Positions 52,536-62,118 of a stretch of DNA of 64,000 bases are shown here, one piece after another. The notes below the pieces were generated by a model that saw nothing but the letters and a program-made list of their open reading frames with translations, had not been told where the DNA came from and searched no databases. A program made the position numbers and the translations under genes. This stretch comes from Nothopassalora personata (taxonomy: Eukaryota > Ascomycota > Dothideomycetes > Mycosphaerellales > Mycosphaerellaceae): positions 930,001-994,000 of the forward strand of contig CM066288.1 in NCBI GenBank assembly GCA_033816765.1, read 5' to 3'. Numbering within the stretch: the stretch's first letter is position 1; every line of letters begins with the position of its first letter.

Positions 52536-53664
52536 TCAACCGTGAGTCTCCTTCACCTTCTCCCCAACATCATCCGGCAACTTCACCATCCCATCCAGCG
52601 TAATAGTCATGTCATGCTTCCCTTCAGGACTCTACACCTTGCTATAAAACGACCTCCTCGACCCACTATACCTCGTACACCAAGCGTCTTTCACGAACCA
52701 CTTACTCTCCTCCGGACCCAGATCGTCTCCAAACTCCAGATCCCCCCCGCATTTGTATGGAAAATCACCCGATGCACCTAACTTCCCATGGCAGTGTAGA
52801 TCACACCGATCTTCATGGCGTTCGCCACGATGAAGAGACCATTCCGATCCGACCTGAAGCGTATAGCTGTGCGCAAAGGTGCATGTTGGAATTTTTCTGC
52901 TGGAATTGTCCCGATCGAGCGGTAGAAGTCGAGCTGGCGCCGGTCGAGGGGGTGGTTTCCGAGCGTCGTAGGCTGATATGTCGGCGGGGCAGGCATCGAG
53001 GCCGGGGAAGGGGTCGTTGGGTTTGCCTGCGGCGGCCTCTTGACAGTACCAGGGAACAGTCGTAGCTGGGGCATTGGGGAAAGTGTGCGGGTTTCTTGTC
53101 GTGTCGTGTAATGAAACTTTGCAGTTGTCCCAAATGTTGATACTGGATTGGAGGTCTCGGGGTGTGTCGTCGGGTTTCTTGAAGATGCGGGTACTGGCGA
53201 AAATGAAGCATTTGCCTCCTCTTTGCGAGACGTTGACAATGCGGGTGCAGTAGGATCGGCCGCCTCGGATTGTTTGGACGTGATTTCTGAATGGGATGGC
53301 AGGGATTTCTGGTGCGATGAAGATTCCTGAGACGTTCTAGAGGTCGGCCATGTGTCCATTATATGTGGTTGGTCCTAGCTCTTTGCGCGGGCGAAATATG
53401 CCAACGTTGCCTTATGAGACGCATTGACTGCCAGCGCAAACTGTGACTTACATACACTTAGTCGGAAGCCTTCAGCAACAGTTAAGCATGCCGCCCAGGC
53501 CGCCTGCATGTGACATGGCCTCGATGCGCGAGTCCTGCTTTACCTACCGCAGCGCCTGGTGCAAAGGGTAGAGCTATCGATCTGAAGCTCTCTTTGGATA
53601 GGCGCTCAACCTTTATGAGCTGCTCGAACGGTATAGGCTCGTTCCCGTGGTGCGGTGGAGGCAT
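52536..53664 (-). pseudogene. Acyl-CoA thioesterase II (TesB/hotdog-type) pseudogene
   Basis: Reading the minus strand from the ATG at 53664 gives fragments of one fungal acyl-CoA thioesterase in order but in changing frames. They are FEQLIKVERLSKESFRSIAL, then MQAAWAACLTVAEGF, and, after a GT-AG intron-like gap (53337-53451), IFIAPEIPAIPFRNHVQTIR and GGRSYCTRIVNVSQRGGKC. Then come DRRQLDFYRSIGTI in a second frame, NMHLCAQLYAS in a third, DRNGLFIVANAMKIGVIYTA back in the second, and KWFVKDAWCTRYSGSRRSFYSKV, a stop, then GKHDMTITLDGMVK. The stop in FYSKV-stop-SPEGKH replaces the Trp usual there (TGG to TAG). At least four frameshifts make it dead. Functional relatives hydrolyse acyl-CoAs, often in peroxisomes. 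The assignment rests on remembered family motifs. Confidence 0.82.
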
Positions 53665-54222
53665 TATTGATCAAAGCTATACATGCCCAGATCTTTGCAC
53701 GATCACTACCTCCAGCAAATGCAGCTTGAGGTTCAAGAAAGATATCGAAGCTCTTTGAGGTGGTACCTCGGCGTCAAGCTCCGCATCAGCGCGAGCTTGA
53801 GCAGCCGGGAATAGACCAGTACACACACTCACTGCCCACACTGTATTCCGTTCACAGCTTGAGGAATCGCGTGCGCCAGCGCCATATAGGAAAGCAGTGC
53901 AACGACTGTGGCGGTGCGGTGATGCGATTGCTGGCTGCCAGGCATGCATGCGTTGTCCGTGAGCTTGGCCTGGCCGTTCGTGGACACCTGACTGGAGAAC
54001 CGACACTTGCGAACGGTCTCAGGATCATCTGGACTTACTCAAGCGGATACTCACAGTAAGTTCCGTACTTCTGACCTTTCGGACGGGCTCAGACCTCAGC
54101 ATCTTTACTTGTCAAGATGTCGTTCCTCGGGCCGCCTGCCAGCTTGGGCTTCGAGTCAGCGTATAAGGCCGAGACGAAGTCGATAGATCTCTACAGGCAT
54201 AGGAGCCATCGATCCGGGACGA
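53665..54222. other. Intergenic spacer upstream of the thioesterase pseudogene
   Basis: 558 bases. Open frames on both strands carry no recognisable domain. It also holds the 3' flank of the Mod5 gene. Confidence 0.5.
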
Positions 54223-55642
54223 TCAGTCCGGCTTGTTTGACAGCTGCTCGGCCTGGCGAAGTTTGGCAGTGAGCTTCCTGTGTGCTTTGCTCTTCGTATG
54301 CGTATGCCACTGCTCGGATGTGACACAGGTCACGTTGCAAGCTGAGCAATGTTGCTTGATCCACTTCTCGGGCTTCGCAGCAAGATCATACTCTCGAGTA
54401 GGCTGTAGCAAGTCTTTCGCTACTTCTGACATCGACGCAGGCTGTGGCATTTCTTCGCCACGTAAGAATCGCCCAGCTAGCTTAGACGCTGGCTCTATAA
54501 CATCGGCCTGGAATCGATTGACATCGGAGCCGTCCAGAAGGTATAAACTCTCGCTCGATCCAGAACCTGCGAGTGCGTTGACGAGCTTGATGCGAATCCA
54601 TCTGACCTGTCGCTTGGCGTATTGGCGCGTGGTGATCTGAGTTCTCTCGACACCGTCAGCTTTCATCTTTTCGAGCTTCGCTGCGTTGACAGAAGTGTCT
54701 CCTCGTGCGTGGATAAAGTCCTTGAATTCTTTGCAGCCAATGCTGACCCATATGCCGCGCGATTCATCTATTGAAACCTCACGCCGAGCCTGTTCGGTAG
54801 CGAAGGCGTTCAGCATCTCAACCTCCTGCAAGAGCCCTCGGTCGAGCATCTTGTCTACGCGCTTGTTCAGTCGTGCACGCAATGTCTCTGTCTCCGTGTG
54901 AACCCAGAGCAGTAGTGTTGGGAATCGCAGGCCACTTCTCTGCGGTCCATCGACGTCCTGAGTATGCTCCCTGATAGTGCGCTGATCGGCATAAAGCTCT
55001 GACGCTGGTCTCCCCGTCTGAAGGTATATCTCCAGACTCCTTTGTATCTTGCGCCTGTCGTTGGGATGCCATCGATCTGCCATGACCGGGTCAACCTTCT
55101 TCAACTCTCCAAGCAAGACTTCCGTCGATTCCTGCAGTACGGGCCACTTCTTGGACGTATCGGCAACGAAGTCGACCTTCTCCTCTGTCTCGTCCTCTGC
55201 GAGTCGGTCGTGGAACAGCAAGCTCTGAGTGTAGTAGTGCGTGCCGCCAACCAGGATTGGCAATCGACCTCTTGACCTGATCTCCTCAATCGTCTTCAGC
55301 GCCTCGCGGACGAATGTGCTCACGACCCACGTCTGCTCGTGCAACCCTATCCGTCCCAGCAGGTGATGCGGTACGCCCTGCTGCTCTTCCGGCGTGATCT
55401 TGTTCGTAATGATGGGCAGGCCTGCGTATAGCTGCATCGCGTCTCCGTTGATGATCTCGCCATTGTATCGTTTCGCGATCTCAACCGCCAGCTGCCTGCT
55501 GTGGTCAGCATCTCGTATCGCGCGTGCTGTGTTGAGTGAGTCGTACTTCGGATTTGCCTGTGCCTGTGGCACCAATAACGGCGACCAGATGATTGCGCGG
55601 AGGTTTCCAGGTCATCGTCGCGAACGTCCTCTTCAGACACAT
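54223..55642 (-). CDS. MOD5: tRNA dimethylallyltransferase (isopentenyltransferase)
   Basis: Exon 1 is 55547-55642 and exon 2 is 54223-55491; a 55-nt GT-AG intron interrupts right after the P-loop, and joining restores GATGTGKSELAVEIAKRYNG. It has 454 residues from the first ATG. Motifs include INGDAMQLYAGLPIITNKI, LPILVGGTHYYTQSLLF, WHPNDRRKIQRSLEIYLQTG and TTRQYAKRQVRWIR. A C-terminal matrin-type C2H2 zinc finger (CSACNVTCVTSEQWHTHTKS) is as in eukaryotic Mod5. The enzyme adds dimethylallyl to A37 of tRNAs reading UNN codons. Two in-frame ATGs occur: 55642 (MCLKRTFAT, basic, no acidic residue) and 55615 (MTWKPPRNH). This parallels yeast Mod5, where the first start gives the mitochondrial form and the second the cytosolic/nuclear one. 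It is divergent from CAF16. Confidence 0.95.
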
Positions 55643-55946
55643 CAATCGCAACATGAAGCAGTCATATCATGCTGACGTTGGTGCACGCAGATCGCGAATG
55701 GATCGCGCAGAGCTAGAACTAGCCGACCCAAATGATAAAGCGCCGATCTTCGGTCGATAACGAGCTCGTCATTACTCAAAGAACATATCCAGACGAGCCG
55801 ACTTCTCCCTCACGCCTTACAAGAAGAAAACGAAGCGCCCTGCAACAATCCTGTCACTTGCGCAAGGGACAGAAAGAGACAATCGCTAACCATACCTGTC
55901 GCTCTCCCACTTTCACCCTCCTTCTCGCACACAACCACAACCCAGC
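55643..55946. promoter_or_regulatory. Bidirectional promoter MOD5 / CAF16
   Basis: 304 bases separate the two divergent ATGs (55642 minus, 55947 plus). The CAF16-proximal half is CT/CA-rich leader. No TATA box is obvious. Confidence 0.55.
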
Positions 55947-56849
55947 ATGGCTCCCGTAGCACCCAAAGGTGCCCCCTCAATCAAAACCAAGGACCTTTCC
56001 TACGCCTTCCCCGACGGCAGCAGTGGTCTGTCCGACATCAACATCGACCTCCCCGGCGGCGCCCGCTGTCTTCTCATAGGCGGTAAGAAACCACCCTTCC
56101 CCATCCTCTTCTACACGGAATGCTAAATCCTCAGAGCAAATGGCGCGGGCAAGACAACTCTCCTCCGCCTTGTCTCCGGCAAACGCATGGCACCAGCCGG
56201 CACCGTGAGCGTCGCGGACATTGACCCTTTCACCACGGGTCTTGAGGGCGTGACTTATCTGGGTCTGGAATGGGTCTTGAACCCGATCGTCCGCAGCGAT
56301 ATTGGAGTTCCTGAGCTTCTGAAGTCTGTGGGAGGCGACCATTACCCAGAGCGTCGTGACGAGCTGGTGAGGATTCTGGACGTGGACCTTTCATGGCATT
56401 TACACGCCGTCTCCGACGGCGAGAGGCGTCGAGTACAACTCTGCATGGGCCTTCTCCGACCCTGGACAGTCCTACTTTTGGATGAGATCACCGTCGATCT
56501 GGACCTCCTCTCCCGGCACAATTTCCTGCAATTCCTGAAAAAGGAGACTGAGACGAGGGACTGCACGATCGTGTACGCTACGCACATTCTAGACAATTTG
56601 GCGCAGTGGCCAAGCCATTTGGTGCATATGTCGCTGGGGAAGGTGAAGAAGTGGGGACCTATTGATACGTTTGAGGTGCCGAGGACGGACGGTGGGGAGG
56701 AGGGGAATAGTCGATTGGGGCAGTTGGTTATGAGCTGGTTGAAGGAGGATTTGGCGGAGAGGGGTCCGAGGAATGCGAGGAAGGCGGAGGGGTTGAGTTA
56801 TCAGAATCTTGAGGGGAAGGGAGGGTATGGGGCTGAGAGCAAGAAGTGA
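55947..56849 (+). CDS. CAF16: ABC-type ATPase Caf16 (CCR4-NOT associated), no membrane domain
   Basis: Exons 55947-56082 and 56137-56849 with a 54-nt intron (GTAAGA donor, CAGAG acceptor region). The junction rebuilds the Walker A motif GANGAGKTTLLRLVSG. It has 282 residues and no transmembrane segment. The signature motif is the degenerate VSDGERRRVQLCMGLL and Walker B is TVLLLDEITVDLDLL; these variants are typical of the Caf16 class of soluble ABC proteins. YATHILDNLAQWPSHLVHMS contains the switch His. In yeast Caf16 associates with the CCR4-NOT complex; its biochemical role is not settled. The tail (LEGKGGYGAESKK) is basic. It shares a promoter with MOD5. Confidence 0.94.
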
Positions 56850-57244
56850 GGGTTGGGAGAGTTGATTTGAGGATGCCAGCCGCGCTCAACAGTAGCTGGA
56901 GGTTATGCTGGGCGTGGCTTCAATCTTCATCGCAGGATTAGCGAGCGACGCGTTCAACAAGTAGACTTGGGAAATGTTATCTTGGTGCGTGATTACATCT
57001 GACTATCATCTTACGAACGTGATGCGTAGAGAGTATCGCCACGTTGAGAAGAGAATTTTCAACTAAAATGCGCAGAAATCGTACGTACTACCACATATCT
57101 AGGACTTCATAACTCGTGATATGATGCTATCGCATACCCAACGCCCGCTAATCAAGCAACGCACCACCTATACCGAAAGCACTTCCGAGATGCTCTAAAC
57201 CTCGCATTGGCCGTGACGCATACACAATCGAAGTAATACTTCGT
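56850..57244. other. Convergent intergenic spacer
   Basis: 395 bases between the CAF16 stop and the stop of the Gly/Gln/Tyr-rich gene on the minus strand. No gene or repeat was recognised. Confidence 0.55.
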
Positions 57245-57844
57245 CTACCACTTGCCGCCGTAAGAGCTGCCGCCATGTGGCTTGTTATGTCTATCCTTGA
57301 GCTTATCCTCACCCTTCGAGCCGAGGAAAGCACCGGCAAGGGCACCGATGATGCCGTGACCTGCCTTGTGACCGAGAAGACCGCCTCCTATGCCGCCTGC
57401 CATAGCGCCCATGAAGCCTCGCTCGCCCTCTTGTGGGTTGTTTGGGTCGGCTGGCTCGCGAGTGTAGCCGTATGGGTTGGAAGAATCAGAGCCATTGGGA
57501 GGCTGCTGGCCGTAGTGCTGTTGTGGCTGTTGTGGCTGTTGCTGATCGTAGCCGCCGTAGCCCTGTTGCTGGCCATATTGAGGCTGGCCACCGTGCTGGA
57601 AGCCACCCTGTTGTGGCGGGTAGCCGCCGCCTTGCTGTTGCTGACCTCCGGTGTAGTCGGGCGCTGGAGGGGCGCCGTATCCTTGGTATGGCTGCTGCTG
57701 CTGTCCGTAGCCTTGTCCTTGCGGTGGGTAGTTCGCGTCGTAACCGCCATATTGTTGCTGACCATAGTTCTGTTGGCCATAGTTCTGTTGACCGTAGCCT
57801 TGCTGGCCGTAGCCACCTTGGTTGTCGTAAGGACCACCGGACAT
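57245..57844 (-). CDS. Gln/Tyr/Gly-rich protein with glycine-zipper membrane segment
   Basis: A single exon of 199 residues from the ATG at 57844 (MSGGPYDNQGGYGQQGYGQQ). Residues 1-115 are low complexity, built on YGQQ, GGYPPQQ and GYDQQQPQQ units, with prion-like composition. The second part contains a glycine zipper, RGFMGAMAGGIGGGLLGHKA then HGIIGALAGAFLGSK, with Gly every four residues over two hydrophobic stretches, like 2TM glycine-zipper domains that insert into or oligomerise on membranes. It ends in a charged KLKDRHNKPHGG. Proteins of this layout are common in filamentous fungi and often called hypothetical or stress-induced; no function is established from sequence. Codon choice for Gln and Gly makes long open frames on the opposite strand, which are not genes. 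Confidence 0.8.
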   Translation of the reverse strand: MSGGPYDNQGGYGQQGYGQQNYGQQNYGQQQYGGYDANYPPQGQGYGQQQQPYQGYGAPPAPDYTGGQQQQGGGYPPQQGGFQHGGQPQYGQQQGYGGYDQQQPQQPQQHYGQQPPNGSDSSNPYGYTREPADPNNPQEGERGFMGAMAGGIGGGLLGHKAGHGIIGALAGAFLGSKGEDKLKDRHNKPHGGSSYGGKW

Positions 57845-60402
57845 GATTGCTTCTCTTGATGTGTGTCTTGTGTGTGTGGAATTGTTTGCGCTTGAGCTTT
57901 GTTTGGTGAGATAGGGAGAGATGGTGAAAAGAGGAACAACAGTGAAGAAGATATAGTTGGGACGATCATATGAGGTGGTCAGTCGGGCCTGACAAAGCCA
58001 CACCCTCGACAGCTGAACACCTACTCAGCCTCTTGCGACTTGACGAGCAGTGCCCCTCGGTGTCGTCACTTCCGTTCGTTCCCACGTAAGTACCAAGACA
58101 GGCAACTCTTTGCCCGCCGCTAAGCTCAGGGAAGTTACATCAAATATTGACGGTAGCTAGCTGGACGATACTCGTGCATCGCACACAGCCACTTCTACTA
58201 TTCTCGCTACTCTGCTCGTTTCCCTGCCTTTCCGTTTTCAGGTGGACTTCCGCTGGGCTGTGTACCGGTGAATGTAGAGAGAGGTTGGAGGATCGTACGG
58301 CCACCAACGAGAGCTGAAGGAAGTGGGTGGAGAAGGAGGTCATCACGGCGCAAGACTTCACTTCGCGAGTGTCTGTATTCTGGCAACGACAGGGGCCCGT
58401 ATTCTGCTTAGCGGGCAATTTTGGCGTCGTTGCTGGAGCTGGCAACAACGACCGGCAACAGATTGGCAACTTTCGGGGGGACATCCACTCGAGCCCCGTT
58501 TCACCTTCGACGGATAAGCCTTACGGCAGAAGTTTTGCGCCGTGGGCACGTCGTCTACCATTCGATCTATATCGCGTAAATTGGACTCGTAATCGTAGTA
58601 GGTATACTCCTAAAAAGTACGAAATCCTTCCCCAGCCTCGAGCTATACCCGATTCGGCCTAGTAAAATCTCACCTCGAGAAGTTCTCGAAAATTCTCTAA
58701 ATATAATCTATATAACTCTGCGTATAATTACCATATACTATCCTTCTAAGAGATACTAAGTCGTTAAGATACCTAAATACTCGTATGTATATACCTAGTA
58801 TAAAGTATATATAAGAGTTGTTACGGCGTGATAGCTCTATATCAGAGTCGCTTTCGAAATTCTACTAGCGTCGCGCTATAAATCCTGGCGTCCTCGGCAA
58901 AGCTGCTTATAGGGCGATGTGTTGCTAGAGTACAGACACCCCACATCCTTGAGCTGATGAAGGCCGAGCATCCGATGGTCTGGGGTCTCACTAAACATGA
59001 ATCGATATCGCCTATACATGAATCTGTCCCACTTATATAAGCATCACGCGCCTAAGCCAATCAAATTCAAGTTTGAAGTCGTAGCTACCCTCAAGCACAG
59101 CGTGTTTCAAGGCCGCCTGTTTGTATAGTGAAGTAGTTCTCCGAATTCGAGGCTAGGCTATCTTGTTGTCTTACAGGCCATTTTGAAGGCCACTTTGAAG
59201 GTTTTAGTAGGGCAACTTAAAGGCATCGAGTTATAGCCATCTAAGGGTTACCGATTAGAACGTATAGCGAACATAAATACACTACAAGTCGTGGAAGCGT
59301 AGGTGTTGGTGTGATTCATGATGAATAGGCGATAAGGATTCATGTTTAGTGAGACCCCTACAACTGTACATGTATGCAATCCTGGCAGATCGTGTTGCAA
59401 CTACCGTATTGCTTCTCGTCGCCGACGCTTGCTGCGTGCAATCTCCGCGTCCAGGTCGTTGAAGGGAGAGGTGATCGCGCTACACGTAGCATTCTCGCGT
59501 ATTGACGAGGTTGCCGCCATGCACATGTGCAATATAGGTTACCTACTCGGGAGCATGTCCGGGGAGCAAAGCACCTAAAGTCCATTTAGACTTTATAACA
59601 TGAAACGCCCTTATGCACACCGCTCGAAGCTCACAATCACAACACCAGCGCCAACCTTCTACGCATATGCGGACCATACCACCCAAAAAAACAAAACGAT
59701 TCGGCAGCTGTCAGACTCTGCTTCTTGAACCCTTCCGTACTGTCCGTCTACACAAGCCTCGCCGCAATCGCCTCTTCTGAACATGAGGCTACAGTAGCGG
59801 CTTACCCGCTGGGTGGACCTGGGCTTGCGTTTCAGGGAGAGGGCTACTAAACACACCGTCGCCGGAACCACAGATATGGGCCGTCAGCAGGCCCTGAGGC
59901 AATTCTACACGTCCGCCACGCTTCATCCTTGCGGCCACTCCAGTGCTACAGTACCTTATCGTATCCTTGGCTGATGCCGTAGCTACCCTCTCGCACGTTT
60001 GGCGGTAAGGATCATGCTCGTAACACGCTCATTTAGATGGTCTTGCGTGGTAGTTACACCGAAAGCTGAATACAGGTACTTCCTTGACCTCGTCCGCGTG
60101 ATGGCTTCCGAGCATGTCTGGCACCTTGCTGAATGCCGCGCTCTGACACACTCATGGGACATCCAATCCTTCAAAACTGCTGGATCAAGATAACGAGTGC
60201 GAGACACAAAGACTCCACACCGGCACAACGCAGAGCGTTTCCAATTCATCCTGTCTACTCCCTCATCTAGCAGCTCGATCCCAACACTAATATTCGATCG
60301 CGCGTCATAGCCATCCACTCAGTGGGACGTCTGCAAACCTGATATCACGACGTTTGACCAGATTCTTGATATACAATCGATCGATCGCCACTCGCTGGGC
60401 TC
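57845..60402. other. 2.5-kb gene-poor gap with AT-rich stretch and a MITE
   Basis: No supported gene. Around 58640-58880 the sequence becomes AT- and TA-rich, in contrast to both sides. The MITE at 58982-59358 follows. Frames at 58327-58662 and 59983-60318 lack domains, and the second starts with GTG. It is the clearest accessory-looking gap in the right half of the window. Confidence 0.5.
58982..59358. mobile_element. 377-bp MITE-like element with long terminal inverted repeats
   Basis: The left end (58982-59024) begins GGGGTCTCACTAAACATGAA. The reverse complement of the right end (59313-59358) begins with the same 22 bases, then differs at two, shares TATCGCCTAT, and ends CATGAATC on both sides. 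The terminal repeat is thus about 43-46 bp with roughly 90% identity. The interior has no reading frame and contains a short reiterated GGCCA(T/C)TTTGAAGG unit near 59200. No convincing target-site duplication was found at either edge (CT on the left, TA on the right), so the superfamily is open; a TA-targeting Tc1/mariner-type origin with a mutated site is one possibility. Confidence 0.78.
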
Positions 60403-61620
60403 ATGGCTGGCATCGATGGCGAACCATCGTCAGGCTTATTGGAGTATGCAACATATTCCACGCCGGCCACGGCTACCTCGACCATCCCATCTGCGAGCAG
60501 CACTCCAAGAAATGGCGATGCCCCTGTTTGGCAGCCGCACTCTGGCGATAACTACTCGACAGTATTATCTAGCAGTGCTACGAAGGTAGTCCTTTGTACT
60601 ACAACCATCGGTACGATCTTCACCTTGTTCATTGGTCCTGGCTAAAATGATGTAGGAGGCACAGTCATTCTCGCACTGCTCATATATGCAATGTGGCGGA
60701 AACATAGAGGCGCATCATATTCTGACATAGTTCGCTTCCGACCACAGTCCGATCAAGATATGGCCGGACCTGGATGGTCAAAAGGAAGCCTGACGGCGCT
60801 ACCCATATACCGCCAAAAGCGCTTCTCAGCGGGGTCTCCAAGACATTCAATGTTACCACCTACGAAGAAAGTCTCAAATGGATCAACCCTGGCAAAGGAA
60901 TGCCGTCCACAAACACCAGAACCATTGGTGCCTTCGAGGCCAAAAACATCGAAATCAGGAAAGACTCTCCGTCAGAAAGACTCAGGAACATTCCTGAACG
61001 CCACACCACCACGACCAAGGACGAGTGCGCCAGAGAAGTCGCATAGTGGTATCCATCGACCAAGTGCGGACTTACCCGTCACGGGCCACTTCATCCACTC
61101 CAAGACTACGTACCACAACATGAAGCAAATGAATCGTCCGTCAACCGCACCCAACCAGGCCCCATTCGCACCCAAACCACGCCGTGACCCTCACCTCGAA
61201 GCCCTCGATGCACCCGACCGCTGGAGCTGGACCAACTCTCAAGCACCCCCCACCCCACGAATAATTCCACCCGGCCGTCTATCCTTCTCAGCACGGAGCA
61301 TCCGCTCCATGTCATCCTGGGCAACAACCGGCAGCAAGAAAAAGGACAACGAGCCCAAAATGCCTTCACCCCTACGGCCCAAACCCCAACGGCAAAGATC
61401 GCGGCAGGAGTTGTTGAAGAATCAAGCGGTGCAGCCGGTCTTGGCGCCACCACCGGCGAGGAGCAGAGCGTCGAAATGGCATGGTCACGGGCGCGTCGGG
61501 AGTCTTTCATCGATCTTTAAGCCGAATCCGCATTCTCTCATTCCTGCGCCTTTGAGTCCGAGGGCGGTGGAGCTGAGCGCTGGGACGCCGGGGAGTATTG
61601 AGATGGCGCAGAAGACATGA
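60403..61620 (+). CDS. Single-pass membrane protein, fungal-specific, unknown function
   Basis: I do not recognise a family. Exons 60403-60610 and 60665-61620 are joined by a 54-nt GT-AG intron with branch GGCTAAAAT; the join gives KVVLCTTTIVILALLIYAMW, one clean hydrophobic helix followed by a basic stop-transfer KHRG. The product has 387 residues. The N-terminal 60 residues are Ser/Thr-rich (ATYSTPATATSTIPSASSTP), typical of an O-glycosylated outside segment without a cleaved signal. The C-terminal 300 residues are Pro/Ser/Arg-rich, disordered and presumably cytosolic (RPKTSKSGKTLRQ; RSRQELLKNQA). The layout resembles fungal membrane-anchored surface sensors, but there is no Cys-rich domain to support a sensor call. 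The intron carries the only in-frame stop between the two parts. Confidence 0.75.
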
Positions 61621-62118
61621 AGGCGCCGAAGGCTGGAGAAGATGGTGGGAGGAGAGGTAGCGCGGCATTGCTCCAGCGTGGCGCCGACTCTTTTGGACAC
61701 TTTGTAGATGTTGAGATACCCAATAGTCAGCGTAGTGCAGCGTTTGATAGCGAGAGGACGCTTTTGGGGAGGCACTTGTCGGTGTACTAGTAGCACGAGA
61801 TGATGCGATGACTTCTGGCTCAATCACAATCGACCAGAACGAAGCAGTAGTACAGCATCGATGCTTACTTACAAAAGTCATGATTGTGTGAGAAAGGTCA
61901 CCATTGTTTGGAAGGCACATTTCTCCATGTCCTAGGTAACTGTTTGAGGTTGACCGTCCTTGCCGAAACCCTGCTATCAGAGCTGCTGTATTTGCAGGTT
62001 ACTCCTGCCCAGTCGCTACGTATTCCATTGTCCGTGTGATCTGGACGAACTGTACTTTCCATTATGCGCGCTGGCGTTCATACATCCATAAAACAGCCGT
62101 TACTTGAGCTCAATAGGT
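61621..62118. other. Convergent intergenic spacer
   Basis: 498 bases between the stop of the membrane-protein gene and the stop of the vWA gene. No gene is seen. Confidence 0.5.

Noticed and set aside
59983..60318. 111-codon minus-strand frame
   Set aside because: It starts at GTG, has no domain or splice support, and lies in a gene-poor gap.
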